A stretch of DNA of 64,000 nt from Tabrizicola sp. (GTDB lineage Bacteria > Pseudomonadota > Alphaproteobacteria > Rhodobacterales > Rhodobacteraceae): positions 1 through 64,000 of the forward strand of contig NZ_JAUXZE010000005.1 in the NCBI RefSeq assembly GCF_030694085.1, written 5' to 3'. The notes below the pieces were generated by a model. The model searched no databases and was not told where the DNA came from. It saw nothing but the letters and a program-made list of their open reading frames with translations. Positions 10,004 to 18,906 of this stretch are shown here, one piece after another (positions within the stretch are counted from its first letter, which is position 1; each line of letters begins with the position of its first letter). The translations under genes were made by a program, and so were the position numbers.

Positions 10004-10879
10004 ATGATCGATCCGGCCCAGCTTGCCGCTCTTGCCGCGATCCATCGCCGGGGCGCCTTCGACCTTGCCGCGGCCGAGTTGCACGTCACGCCCTCCGCCA
10101 TCTCACAGCGGATCAAGGCGCTGGAAGAGGCGACCGGAACCCTCCTGGTCCGCCGTGGCCAGCCTTGCCGCGCGACCGAGGCGGGCCTGCGCCTCATCCG
10201 CCACCATGACGAGATCGCTCTGCTGGAGCGCACGCTGGCCCAGGACCTGCCCGGCTTCCTTCCCGGGCCCGCCACTCTGCGCATAGCCGTCAACGCCGAC
10301 AGCCTTGCGACCTGGATCATCCCGGCCCTTGCCGCGACCGAAGGTTTCCTCTTCGATCTTGTCATCGACGACCAGGACGTCAGCCAGGACTGGCTGCGGA
10401 AGGGTGAGGTGGTCGCCGCCATCACCTCGCACCCAGGCCCCTTGCAGGGCTGCGATACGCTGACGCTCGGCAGCTTGCGCTACCGCGCCACGGCGTCGCC
10501 CGACTATGTCGCCCGCTGGTTCCCGCAGGGTGTCACGGCTCAGGCCCTGTTGCTCGCCCCCACTCTGACATTCTCGGACAAGGACCAACTGCAGGACCGC
10601 TGGGTCACAGGGCGGACCGGCACGCGCCAGGCCCTGCCGAGACACCGCATGGCCTCGTCGCAGGCCTTCGTCGATGCCTGCCTTGCGGGTCTCGCCTGGG
10701 GCATGAACCCCCAGCCGCTGATCGCCCCGCATCTTGCCTCGGGCGCATTGGTCGAGCTGATCCCGGATACCCCCCTCGACGTTGCCCTGCACTGGCAGTT
10801 CACCCGCCTTGCTGCCCCGGCGCTGGCCCCGGTGACCCAGTCGATCCGCCGGATGGCACAGCAGAGCCTGGTGCAATAG
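10004..10879 (+). CDS. argP: ArgP/LysG-type LysR-family regulator
   Basis: 291 residues. The N-terminal winged helix reads LAALAAIHRRGAFDLAAAEL then VTPSAISQRIKALEE, the characteristic ArgP/LysG start. The rest is the effector domain, with the GLAWGMNPQPLI segment seen in ArgP proteins. In E. coli and Corynebacterium such regulators activate the ArgO/LysE exporter in response to arginine or lysine; here the exporter is the divergent neighbour, so the same role is inferred. ATG 10004 begins the domain directly (MIDPAQLAAL). A terminator hairpin follows the stop codon. Confidence 0.92.
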   Translation: MIDPAQLAALAAIHRRGAFDLAAAELHVTPSAISQRIKALEEATGTLLVRRGQPCRATEAGLRLIRHHDEIALLERTLAQDLPGFLPGPATLRIAVNADSLATWIIPALAATEGFLFDLVIDDQDVSQDWLRKGEVVAAITSHPGPLQGCDTLTLGSLRYRATASPDYVARWFPQGVTAQALLLAPTLTFSDKDQLQDRWVTGRTGTRQALPRHRMASSQAFVDACLAGLAWGMNPQPLIAPHLASGALVELIPDTPLDVALHWQFTRLAAPALAPVTQSIRRMAQQSLVQ

Positions 10880-10880
10880 A

Positions 10881-10908
10881 AAACGGGGGCGGCTTGCGCC
10901 ACCCCCGT
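10881..10908. terminator. bidirectional hairpin between argP and csp
   Basis: Arms AACGGGGG and CCCCCGTT enclose a short inner stem GGC/GCC with a TTGC loop and one mismatch. It lies between convergent genes (argP on plus, cold-shock gene on minus). Confidence 0.75.
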
Positions 10909-10933
10909 TCCCTGGTCCCCGAAGGGATAAGGC

Positions 10934-11140
10934 TTACGCCAGAGCCAGGTTCACAGCCGATTCCCGGCCGTTGCGATCCTGCTCGATGTCATAGGTCACG
11001 GCCTGCCCATCGGGCAGCGAGCGGATGCCCGCACGCTCAAGCGCGGTCACGTGGACGAAAACGTCCTTGGAACCGCCCGCGGGAGCGATGAAGCCGAAGC
11101 CTTTGGTGGCGTTGAACCATTTCACGGTGCCATTGGCCAT
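10934..11140 (-). CDS. csp: cold-shock domain protein (CspA family)
   Basis: 68 residues, an OB-fold single-strand nucleic acid binding protein acting as an RNA chaperone. RNP1 is KGFGFIAP and RNP2 is DVFVHVTAL, both intact. ATG 11140 gives the canonical MANGTVKWFN start with AGGAG upstream; the nine extra residues of the longer frame are not part of the family. The 5' side holds an imperfect hairpin at about 11164-11185. Monocistronic by appearance. Confidence 0.95.
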   Translation of the reverse strand: MANGTVKWFNATKGFGFIAPAGGSKDVFVHVTALERAGIRSLPDGQAVTYDIEQDRNGRESAVNLALA

Positions 11141-11305
11141 CGTGATGTCTCCTGTCATGTATGCCACCCGCAGCGTGCGGTGGCCTGGCCTAGTGTCGTC
11201 ACGATCGAAGCTGAAGGCCGAAGCAGACAGTAGAACGAAAGAGAAGAAGCTATTGCCCCCTGCACATGCGCCTTATCCGCGCAAAAAGCAAGGGGCGTGA
11301 AGGAA

Positions 11306-12046
11306 TTAAAGCTGTGCCGCCACGTCCTCGGGGACGTCGAAGTTGTGCGTCACCGTCTGCACGTCGTCGTCTTCCTCCAGAAGATCGATCAACCGCATCA
11401 GCTTCTGCGCGGTATCCAGATCGACCTCGGTGCGCGTCTGGGGCCGCCAGACCAGTTTCGACTCCGTCGATTCCCCCAGCGCCTTTTCCAGAGCGTCCGA
11501 GACTTCGGACAGGCTCTCGACCTGGCAATAGATCCAGTGGCCGTCCTCGTCAGATTCCACGTCGTCCGCCCCGGCGTCCAGCGCCGCCATCATCACGTCG
11601 TCAGCCGACCCGACCGAGGCCGGATAGGAAATCTCGCCCACCCGGTCAAAGCTGTGCGCGACGCTGCCCGTGGTGCCCAGGTTCCCGCCACACTTGCTGA
11701 AATAGGACCGCACGTTCGACGCGGTGCGGTTCACATTGTCCGTCATCGTCTCGACGATCACCGCGATCCCGTTCACGCCGTAACCCTCGTACCGGATCTC
11801 GGTATAGTCCGCCCCATCGCCCATCTGCGACTTCTTGATCGCGCGGTCGATCACGTCCTTCGGCATCGACACGGCCTTGGCGGCCTTGATCGCCAGCCGC
11901 AGCCGCGGGTTCATGTCGGGGTCAGGCATCCCCATCTTGGCCGCGACGGTGATTTCCTTCGCCAGCTTGGAAAACATCTTCGAGCGCAGCTTGTCCTGCT
12001 TGCCCTTGCGATGCTGGATGTTCGCCCATTTAGAATGGCCTGCCAT
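11306..12046 (-). CDS. yebC: YebC/TACO1-family protein
   Basis: 246 residues with the diagnostic start [18 protein letters not shown]. The family was named as DNA-binding regulators (YebC/PmpR); related members promote translation of proline-rich stretches, like mitochondrial TACO1. The three-domain pattern is complete, including the acidic segment [13 protein letters not shown] and the C-terminal [14 protein letters not shown]. In many proteobacteria yebC is next to ruvC; here ruvCAB is about 26 kb away. Start ATG 12046 is unambiguous. Confidence 0.96.
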   Translation of the reverse strand: MAGHSKWANIQHRKGKQDKLRSKMFSKLAKEITVAAKMGMPDPDMNPRLRLAIKAAKAVSMPKDVIDRAIKKSQMGDGADYTEIRYEGYGVNGIAVIVETMTDNVNRTASNVRSYFSKCGGNLGTTGSVAHSFDRVGEISYPASVGSADDVMMAALDAGADDVESDEDGHWIYCQVESLSEVSDALEKALGESTESKLVWRPQTRTEVDLDTAQKLMRLIDLLEEDDDVQTVTHNFDVPEDVAAQL

Positions 12047-12122
12047 TTGGCCTTACCTCGGTCCGATTTCGGTGATGGCGTCCATTACACCGCCGCCCCG
12101 CAGGGAAGCAACCCCCGCGCCC

Positions 12123-12190
12123 CGAAACGCTCCTCGGTGACTGCGTCCCTCGTCGCAGGCGAGGAGAAGTCGAAGACGCACGACGAGCCG
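12123..12190. repeat. dispersed repeat downstream of a minus-strand gene (copy A)
   Basis: Starts CGAAACGCTC and ends with the segment GAAGTCGAAGACGCACGACG followed by AGCCG. A longer copy occurs at 51988-52070 with the same two ends. Both lie a few bases after the stop codon of a minus-strand gene. The outer parts form an imperfect inverted repeat (GCTCGTCG-like against CGACGAGC). Confidence 0.75.
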
Positions 12191-12194
12191 GCCC

Positions 12195-12560
12195 TCAGTC
12201 GTCCGACAGGTCAGCCGGGGGCGGCGTGACAAAGACATGGTCGCGTCCGTTGGCATCGGTGATCACCACCTCGGCCATCGGAGGCGAAACACCCTCGGCC
12301 CCCAGCGCCTCGGTCAGGCCGGTGAAAAGCTGGCGCAGGATGTTCGGGTTCTCGACCACATCGACTGCATAGCCGAAACCCGGTCCGCACTCGTCGAACC
12401 GCCCGGCCCCGCCAGCCTCGGCCCAGCGCGCCCGGCAAGTTGTCCCATCCGACAGGGTCAGCACCAGCACATCCGCCGACAGCCGCGCTGCCAGCGGCAC
12501 CGGGTTCGCCTGAAGCGCGGCACATCCGCCAAGGGCAAGGACCAGCAGAAATGTCCGCAT
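12195..12560 (-). CDS. small predicted lipoprotein
   Basis: 121 residues from ATG 12560: MRTFLLVLALGGC is a short lipoprotein signal with the lipid-modified cysteine at position 13. The longer frame from 12617 begins inside the upstream gene. The mature part includes a pair of cysteines (DGTTCRARW, FDECGPGFGY) and a final stretch VVITDANGRDHVFVTPPP. I do not recognise the family. It follows the SLC13 permease gene by 23 bases and probably ends that operon. Confidence 0.82.
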   Translation of the reverse strand: MRTFLLVLALGGCAALQANPVPLAARLSADVLVLTLSDGTTCRARWAEAGGAGRFDECGPGFGYAVDVVENPNILRQLFTGLTEALGAEGVSPPMAEVVITDANGRDHVFVTPPPADLSDD

Positions 12561-12583
12561 GTCAGTCTCCTGTATAAACCGGA

Positions 12584-14362
12584 TCAAAGCGGCCAGATCA
12601 GCGGGATCAACGCGCAACTCACCAGCATGACAATGATGTTCAGCGGCAGACCGACCCTGGTGAAGTCGCTGAAGCGATATCCGCCCGGCCCGTAGACCAT
12701 CATGTTGGTCTGATACCCCACCGGGGTCGCAAAGGCGAGTGTGGCCGAGAACATCACCGCCACCACGAAGGGTCGCGGATCATGGCCCAGCTTCTCGGCC
12801 AATTCGATGGCGACCGGAGTATAAATCACCGCGACCGCGTTGTTGGACAGGAATTCGGTCAGCACGAGGCCGATGAAATAGACCGCAAGGATCAGCATGA
12901 AGGGCCCCATTCCTTCCAGCCACGGGGCCACGTTGATCACCATCATCTCGACCGCGCCCGACTGCTCCAGCCCCTCTCCCACCGCAAGCATCGCGAAGAT
13001 CATCGCCAGCAAGCGCCCATCGACGAAGCTGAAGGCCTCGTCACTGTCGACACATTGCGTCACCAGAATCACCGCCACCGCCAGCAACGCCAAGGGCAGG
13101 ATCGGCGCCAGGTCCAATGCCGACAGGACCACGATCAGCGCCAGTGCGGCCAGCGCGATCGGCGCCTTCGCGCGGCGGAACGCCATGACCCGCGGCCGGT
13201 TCACGTCCACCAGGTCCATGTCCGCCGCAAGGCGCTGGATGTCCTCGATCGTGCCCTCCAGCAGGAGCGTATCCCCGACCCGCACGATCAGATCGTCAAG
13301 CTGCCGCCCGATATTCTGGTTCCGCCGATGCACCGCCAGCACGTAGACCCCATAGCGCCGCCGAAGCCGCAGGTCGCCCAGCCGGTTGCCCTCCATCCGG
13401 CAGCCCGGCCCGATCAGCACCTCGACGGTCTCGGTCTTCACCGACGACAGCTTGTCGACCAGATGCACGTCCTTGCGGGCATGGAGGCCCATCAGTTCGG
13501 TCATCTCGGTCCGCAGCACGACCCGGTCCCCCGCCTGCAACGTGACCGGAGCCAGGTCGCGCCGCAGCGATACATCGCCCCGCAGCACGTCGATGACGCG
13601 CACGCCCTCACGCTTGAAGATGTCGATGTCCAATACTGGCTGGCCGATCAGCTGGCTTTCCTCGGGCACCGCGACCTCGGTGAAGAACTTCATCTTCCGC
13701 CGATCGTTCAGAAGCACCCCCATCGACTGCCGCACCGGCAAGAGACGGTTGCCGAACAGCGCCAGGAACACGCCACCCGCCACCATCACCGCGATCCCCA
13801 CCGGGGCGATCTCGAAAAGTCCAAAGTGCTCCAGTCCCCGGTCCGCCGCCACCCCGTCCACCAGGATGTTGGTCGAGGTCCCGATCAGCGAGATCATCCC
13901 CCCCAGCACGGTCATATAGCTAAGCGGGATCAATAGCTTGGACGGAGCGGTCCCAAGCTTCATCGCCAATTGGATCACCACCGGGATCATCACGGCCACC
14001 AGCGGCGTGTTGTTCATGAAGGCCGAGGCAATTGCCGTCGTCCCGATCAGCACTGCAATGGTGGTCTTCGGCCGGTCCCCGGCATGCCGTCCGACCGCGG
14101 TGATGACGGCCTCGACCGCCCCGGTCCGCACCATCCCGCCCATCACCAGGAACATCAGCGCGATGGTCCAGGGTGCCGGGTTCGACAGGACCGAGGTCGC
14201 CTCTTTCACCGGCAGGATGCCCAGCACCAGCATTGCCGCCGCTGCGCCGATGGCGGTGACCTCGACCGGCGTCCGCTCCAGCACGAAGAGGACGAACATC
14301 ACCACCAGGATCGCCAGGGCGACCCAGGGCTGGTACTCGACCGGAATGGACAATCCGAACAT
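12584..14362 (-). CDS. SLC13/DASS-family permease with two RCK_C (TrkA-C) domains
   Basis: 592 residues. An N-terminal membrane half (to about residue 200) and a C-terminal membrane half (from about 400) surround a soluble centre with two RCK_C-like modules (EESQLIGQPVLDIDIFKREG, GDRVVLRTEMTELMGL; then GNRLGDLRLRRRYGVYVLAV, VGDTLLLEGTIEDIQ). SLC13 proteins import sulfate, di- or tricarboxylates using sodium; members with central RCK_C domains are often annotated as sulfate/anion carriers. The start codon overlaps the stop of the upstream EamA gene by one base, so the genes are translationally coupled. The substrate is not certain. Confidence 0.9.
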   Translation of the reverse strand: MFGLSIPVEYQPWVALAILVVMFVLFVLERTPVEVTAIGAAAAMLVLGILPVKEATSVLSNPAPWTIALMFLVMGGMVRTGAVEAVITAVGRHAGDRPKTTIAVLIGTTAIASAFMNNTPLVAVMIPVVIQLAMKLGTAPSKLLIPLSYMTVLGGMISLIGTSTNILVDGVAADRGLEHFGLFEIAPVGIAVMVAGGVFLALFGNRLLPVRQSMGVLLNDRRKMKFFTEVAVPEESQLIGQPVLDIDIFKREGVRVIDVLRGDVSLRRDLAPVTLQAGDRVVLRTEMTELMGLHARKDVHLVDKLSSVKTETVEVLIGPGCRMEGNRLGDLRLRRRYGVYVLAVHRRNQNIGRQLDDLIVRVGDTLLLEGTIEDIQRLAADMDLVDVNRPRVMAFRRAKAPIALAALALIVVLSALDLAPILPLALLAVAVILVTQCVDSDEAFSFVDGRLLAMIFAMLAVGEGLEQSGAVEMMVINVAPWLEGMGPFMLILAVYFIGLVLTEFLSNNAVAVIYTPVAIELAEKLGHDPRPFVVAVMFSATLAFATPVGYQTNMMVYGPGGYRFSDFTRVGLPLNIIVMLVSCALIPLIWPL

Positions 14363-15300
14363 CAGGCCTCCACCCGCTGCGCCCGCTCACGTGGTTGCAC
14401 CAGCGCCACGCCGGCCAGCATGACGGCCAGCGCCAGCCAGACCATGACGGACGGCCGCTCACCCAAGAGGACCATCGCCCAAAGCATCCCTGCCGCCGTC
14501 ACCAGATAGCTCGACTGCGCCGCAAAGACCGCACCCGCCGTCGCCGCCAGCCACACATAGCTTGCATAAAGCAGCGCATGCAGCGCCGACGACAGCGCCA
14601 GCGCCAGATCATCCCGGCCCAGCGGCCAGGGTGAATAGCTCTGGTCCAGCGCCAGCATCACCGGCGCGCACAGGATCAGGCCCATCAGGCTGGCCCCAAG
14701 CATCGCCTGCAAGGCATCCATCCCCAGCGTGCCGCGATGCGCCACGTAGGTCGCCTCCATCGCGTAGAACAGCGGCCCCACCAGCGCCACCGGCAGCCAG
14801 CCCAGCATCGCCGCATCCGGCAGCGCCGCGCCGGGGGCCGCCAACAGCCCCACGCCCAGAAGCCCCATCACCAGCCCGACCAGCCGCAGCGCCGAGAACC
14901 TGTCCATCCCCAAGGCCAGCGCCATCGGAAACGCCAGCATCGGGATCATCGCGATGATGATCGACATGACGCCCGAAGGCAGATGCGCCACCGACGCATA
15001 GAACGTCCCGTTCGGAATGATCGTGCCCAGCACCGCCACCACGGCGTAGAACCGCAGCGCCGGGGCCGTCAGCTTCATCCCCTTCCGCCGCACCAGTGCA
15101 ATCGCGCCCAGCACGACGACCATCACCACCTGCTGCCAGAAGATCAGCCCGAAGGGCCCATGCCCCGTCTCCGTGGCGATCTTGCCCAACGGATGCGTCG
15201 CGCCCCAGCCGATGCCCAGCCACAGAAGCACGCCCACAAGGAACCAGCGCCCCGGCTTGCCCCGGCCCGACAGCGGCACGGTCCCCGCTACCGCGCTCAT
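14362..15300 (-). CDS. EamA/DMT-family transporter
   Basis: 312 residues with about ten membrane segments in two EamA repeats. It starts four bases inside the end of the ymdB-like gene (ATGA overlap) and its own stop overlaps the SLC13 start, so three genes form a tightly coupled chain. The N-terminal half contains GATHPLGKIA and the second half AMEATYVAHRG, both usual EamA features. The transported metabolite is unknown; linkage to an anion permease suggests the pair handle related solutes, which is only inference. Confidence 0.88.
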   Translation of the reverse strand: MSAVAGTVPLSGRGKPGRWFLVGVLLWLGIGWGATHPLGKIATETGHGPFGLIFWQQVVMVVVLGAIALVRRKGMKLTAPALRFYAVVAVLGTIIPNGTFYASVAHLPSGVMSIIIAMIPMLAFPMALALGMDRFSALRLVGLVMGLLGVGLLAAPGAALPDAAMLGWLPVALVGPLFYAMEATYVAHRGTLGMDALQAMLGASLMGLILCAPVMLALDQSYSPWPLGRDDLALALSSALHALLYASYVWLAATAGAVFAAQSSYLVTAAGMLWAMVLLGERPSVMVWLALAVMLAGVALVQPRERAQRVEA

Positions 15301-16109
15301 GGCACGGACTCCTGCAACTTGCCGCCGACCCGGATCATCCGCACCTTCTGCGCAAGCCCCGTCCTGTCATCCGTCTCGACATAGACCCCCGACAGTGTCG
15401 CCGCGCCGTTCGCCGGCTCGAACCGCCCCTTGGCCATCCCGGTCAGGAACCGACGCAACGGCTCCAGCTTCTCCATCCCGATGACGCTGTCATAATCGCC
15501 GCACATGCCCGCGTCGGACTGATAGGCCGTGCCCTTGCCCAGGATCATCGTGTCACTGGTCGGCACATGGGTATGCGTGCCGACGACCAACGACGCCATC
15601 CCGTCGCACCAGTGCCCCATCCCCATCTTCTCGGACGTGGCCTCGGCGTGGAAATCCACGATCGCCGCCTGCACCACACCGCCCAGAGTGTGCTGCTTCA
15701 AAACCGTCTCCAGCGCGCTGAACGGATCGTCGAAGGGCCGCTTCATGAACACCTGACCAAGCGCCTGCGTCACCAGCACCTTCCGCCCCTGCGTCGCCTC
15801 GAACACCCGAAACCCCCGCCCCGGCGCGACCTTCGAGAAATTCAGCGGCCGCACGATCCGTGGCTCCTGCTCGATGAAGCTCAGCATGTCCTTCTGATCG
15901 AAGGCGTGATCCCCCAGCGTCAGGCAATCCGCCCCCGCCGCCAGCAACTCCTTGGCATGGTCGCCGGTCAAACCCGCGCCCTGGCTCGCGTTTTCGCCGT
16001 TTACGACGACGAAATCCAAACCCCACGCGGCCCTAAGCCCCGCAAGCCGCTCGATTACCGCCGCCCGACCCGACCGGCCTACGACATCGCCCAGGAATAA
16101 CAGTCTCAT
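15297..16109 (-). CDS. YmdB-family metallophosphodiesterase (TIGR00282)
   Basis: 270 residues. Motifs of the calcineurin-like fold are all present: GDVVGRSGR (residues 7-15), NGENAS, LGDHAFD, IVDFHAE and GTHTHVPT. In Bacillus the family hydrolyses 2',3'-cyclic nucleotides and affects gene expression and biofilm decisions. The start is ATG 16109 (MRLLFLGDVVG) with GGGGTGGC before it; the frame is open for about 350 more codons upstream but that part is antisense to the helicase gene. First gene of the operon that continues with EamA and SLC13. Confidence 0.9.
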   Translation of the reverse strand: MRLLFLGDVVGRSGRAAVIERLAGLRAAWGLDFVVVNGENASQGAGLTGDHAKELLAAGADCLTLGDHAFDQKDMLSFIEQEPRIVRPLNFSKVAPGRGFRVFEATQGRKVLVTQALGQVFMKRPFDDPFSALETVLKQHTLGGVVQAAIVDFHAEATSEKMGMGHWCDGMASLVVGTHTHVPTSDTMILGKGTAYQSDAGMCGDYDSVIGMEKLEPLRRFLTGMAKGRFEPANGAATLSGVYVETDDRTGLAQKVRMIRVGGKLQESVP

Positions 16110-16370
16110 GCCACCCCGATTAGGCGGGGGGCGGGGTTCCGGCAAGCGGAATGACACCGGCCCCCCGGAAAAAGCGCCGCAATTCCGGCGGCAAAGCCCC
16201 GCGCGGAACAACCGCCCAAGCGAAAGATTGTTCTGTGGAAATCCTCCGCCGGGGAAAGACCTTCCACCGGCTCGATTCGCGGACACGGCCCTGCCCGGCC
16301 CTGCACAGCGTCCAGCAATAATCCGCTCTTCCCGTTCCCCTGCCCGGCTCTCCGCATTATCTCTGTCCGC

Positions 16371-18758
16371 ATGACCACCCTCCCCCCCGCCTTCGCTGAC
16401 TGGTTCGCCGCCAAAGGTTGGACCCTTCACCCGCACCAGCTGGACATGCTCGCGCGCAGCGGCGATCCCGCCACCCTTCTCATCGCCCCGACCGGAGGTG
16501 GCAAGACTCTCGCCGGCTTCCTCCCCACCCTCGCCGAACTCGGGCCGAACCCCGCGCCGGGTCTCCACACCCTCTACGTCTCGCCTTTGAAGGCCCTCAC
16601 CGCCGACATCCGCCGCAATCTCGGGACCCCGATCGAGGGCGCAGGTCTCAAGATCCGCGTCGAAGACCGCACCGGCGACACCTCCTACACCCAGCGCCGC
16701 CGCCAGCGCGCCGACCCGCCGCATATCCTGCTGACCACACCGGAATCGCTCGCCCTCCTTCTCAGCTACGAAGACGCCCCCCGGATTTTCGCCGGGCTGC
16801 AACGGGTGATCATCGACGAAATCCACGCCCTCGCCGAATCCAAACGCGGCGACCAGCTCGTCCTGCAGATCGCCCGCCTGCAATCGCTGAACCCGAACCT
16901 CCGCCGCATCGGCCTGTCCGCCACCGTGGAAAACCCCCCGGCCCTCGCCCGCTTCCTCAGCCCCCGGACCACGATCCTCGAAGCCGACCCCGGTCCCGAC
17001 CCTGACATCTCGATGCTGGAAACCGACGCCCCTCCCCCGTGGAGCGGTGGCGGCGGTCGTTACGCCATACCCGCGATCCTGAACGAGGTGACCCGCCACA
17101 AGACCACCCTCATCTTCCACAACACCCGCGCGCAGGCGGAACTGTTCTTCCACGATCTCTGGCTACAGAACGCCCAAGACCTCCCCATTGGCATCCACCA
17201 CGGCAGCCTTAGCCGCGAGCAACGGGAACGCGTCGAACAGGCGATGACCGCCGGGGCGCTGCGCGCCGTCGTCTGCACCGGCTCACTCGACCTTGGCATC
17301 GACTGGGGTGACGTCGACCTCGTGATCCAGGTCGGCGCGCCGAAGAACGTCAAGCGCCTGGTCCAGCGCATCGGCCGCGCCAACCACCGCTACAACGCAC
17401 CCTCCAAAGCCCTCCTCGTCCCCGCCAACCGCTTCGAGGTCGTGGAATGTCAGGCCGCCCTCGATGCCGTCCACGCCCACACCCTTGACGGCGAACCGCG
17501 CGGACCAGGGCCGCGCGACGTCCTCTGCCAGCACATCCTCGCCACCGCCTGCGCCGGCCCCTTCAACGCCGACGACCTCTACGCCGAAGTCACCACCGCC
17601 GGCCCCTATGCGCACCTCACAAGACCGGAATTCGACGCCTGCCTCGATTTCACCGCCACCGGCGGCTACGCGCTGAAAGCCTACGACCGCTGGCAGCGCC
17701 TGAGACAGACCCACGGCAAATGGCACCTCCGCGACCCCCGCGCCGCCGCGCTGATCCGGCAGAACCTCGGCACGATCATCGACATCGAGACGCTGAAGGT
17801 GCGTTTTCGCGGCCACGGCGCGCCCCTGGGCGAGGTCGAAGAAAGCTTCGCCGCCACCCTCACCCCCGGCGACACCTTCCTGATCGGCGGCCAGATCGTC
17901 CGCTACGAAGGCCTGAGAGAAATGACGGTCGAGGTCTCGAAAACCCCCGGCCGCGACCCAAAGGTCGCCGTCTTCAACGGCACCAAATTCGCCACCTCCA
18001 CCCTTCTGGCCGACCGCATCCTGCAGATCTTCCAGCAGGACAGCTGGCCCGACCTCCCCACCCACACCGCCCAATGGCTCTCCCTGCAACGCGAGGTCTC
18101 CCGCCTCCCCGACCCCCATTCCCTTCTCCTGGAAAGCTTCCCCCACGACGGCCGCGAACACCTTGTCGTCTACGGCTTCGCAGGCCGCAACGCCCAGCAG
18201 ACCCTCGGTCTCCTCGTGACAAAACAGATGGAATCCCAAGGCCTTGCCCCCCTCGGCTTCGTCGCCACCGATTACGCCACACTGATCTGGGGCCTTGACC
18301 CCGTCACCGACCCCGCTCCGCTTTTCAACCTCGACACCCTCAAGGACGGCCTGGACACCTGGCTCTCCGGCAACGCCGTGATGAAGCGCACCTTTCGCAA
18401 CACGGCCATGATCGCGGGCCTGATCGAACGCAGCCACCAGGGCCGCCGCAAGACCGGCCGCCAGGCCACGTTCTCCTCCGACATCCTTTACGACACGCTG
18501 CGCCGCTACGACCCCGACCACCTCCTTCTCCAGATCACCCGGGAAGAGGCCCTCCGCGGCCTGATCGACTTCTCCCGCATCGAGACCATGCTCGCCCGCG
18601 TCGGCGAGAACATCGACCTCATCCGTCGCCGTCGCGTCACCCCCCTCGCAGCCCCCCTCTTCTTCGAGCCCGGCCGCATCCCCGTCCACGGCGAAGCCCG
18701 TGACCGCCTTGCCACCGCCCAGGCCCAGGCCCTGATGGAAGCCGCCGGTCTCGCCTGA
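16371..18758 (+). CDS. Lhr-type 'ligase-associated' DEXH-box DNA helicase
   Basis: 795 residues, a superfamily 2 helicase with Walker A APTGGGKT at 39-46, DEIH Walker B, SATVENP (motif III), and motif VI QRIGRANHR. Two RecA domains are followed by the winged-helix/beta-barrel Lhr core; the length fits the Lhr-Core form lacking the long actinobacterial C-terminal half. The family is found next to an ATP-dependent DNA ligase, an exonuclease and PdeM in many proteobacteria and is thought to act in DNA damage response. Here pdeM follows on the same strand but the ligase and exonuclease are not adjacent. Start ATG 16371 is the first that includes the N-terminal helix FADWFAAKGW. Confidence 0.93.
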   Translation: MTTLPPAFADWFAAKGWTLHPHQLDMLARSGDPATLLIAPTGGGKTLAGFLPTLAELGPNPAPGLHTLYVSPLKALTADIRRNLGTPIEGAGLKIRVEDRTGDTSYTQRRRQRADPPHILLTTPESLALLLSYEDAPRIFAGLQRVIIDEIHALAESKRGDQLVLQIARLQSLNPNLRRIGLSATVENPPALARFLSPRTTILEADPGPDPDISMLETDAPPPWSGGGGRYAIPAILNEVTRHKTTLIFHNTRAQAELFFHDLWLQNAQDLPIGIHHGSLSREQRERVEQAMTAGALRAVVCTGSLDLGIDWGDVDLVIQVGAPKNVKRLVQRIGRANHRYNAPSKALLVPANRFEVVECQAALDAVHAHTLDGEPRGPGPRDVLCQHILATACAGPFNADDLYAEVTTAGPYAHLTRPEFDACLDFTATGGYALKAYDRWQRLRQTHGKWHLRDPRAAALIRQNLGTIIDIETLKVRFRGHGAPLGEVEESFAATLTPGDTFLIGGQIVRYEGLREMTVEVSKTPGRDPKVAVFNGTKFATSTLLADRILQIFQQDSWPDLPTHTAQWLSLQREVSRLPDPHSLLLESFPHDGREHLVVYGFAGRNAQQTLGLLVTKQMESQGLAPLGFVATDYATLIWGLDPVTDPAPLFNLDTLKDGLDTWLSGNAVMKRTFRNTAMIAGLIERSHQGRRKTGRQATFSSDILYDTLRRYDPDHLLLQITREEALRGLIDFSRIETMLARVGENIDLIRRRRVTPLAAPLFFEPGRIPVHGEARDRLATAQAQALMEAAGLA

Positions 18759-18760
18759 CC

Positions 18761-18793
18761 TTTCATCTTTGCCCAAATATCCCCGCCGGAGGC
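18761..18793 (+). repeat. ATCTTTGCCCAAATATCC repeat, copy 1
   Basis: 33-base unit beginning TTTCATCTTTGCCCAAATAT and ending CCCGCCGGAGGC. Identical over 33 bases to copy 2 at 35076. It starts 3 bases after the lhr stop codon; similarity to copy 5 (58103) seems to continue for about 60 more bases, ending near CTCAGTTTCATAACC. Confidence 0.85.
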
Positions 18794-18906
18794 TTCTCTT
18801 AGGCAAGCGGCGCAGTCCGCGCAGCCGAGGCAAGGACTCCGTGCGCAGCACTCAGTTTCATAACCGCCCCTTGCCGCAAACCCGCCGCCGGGGCATCAAG
18901 CCGCAA

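Noticed and set aside
16110..17153. N-terminal extension of the YmdB frame
   Set aside because: It is antisense to the lhr helicase and lacks any family match; ATG 16109 begins the phosphodiesterase.
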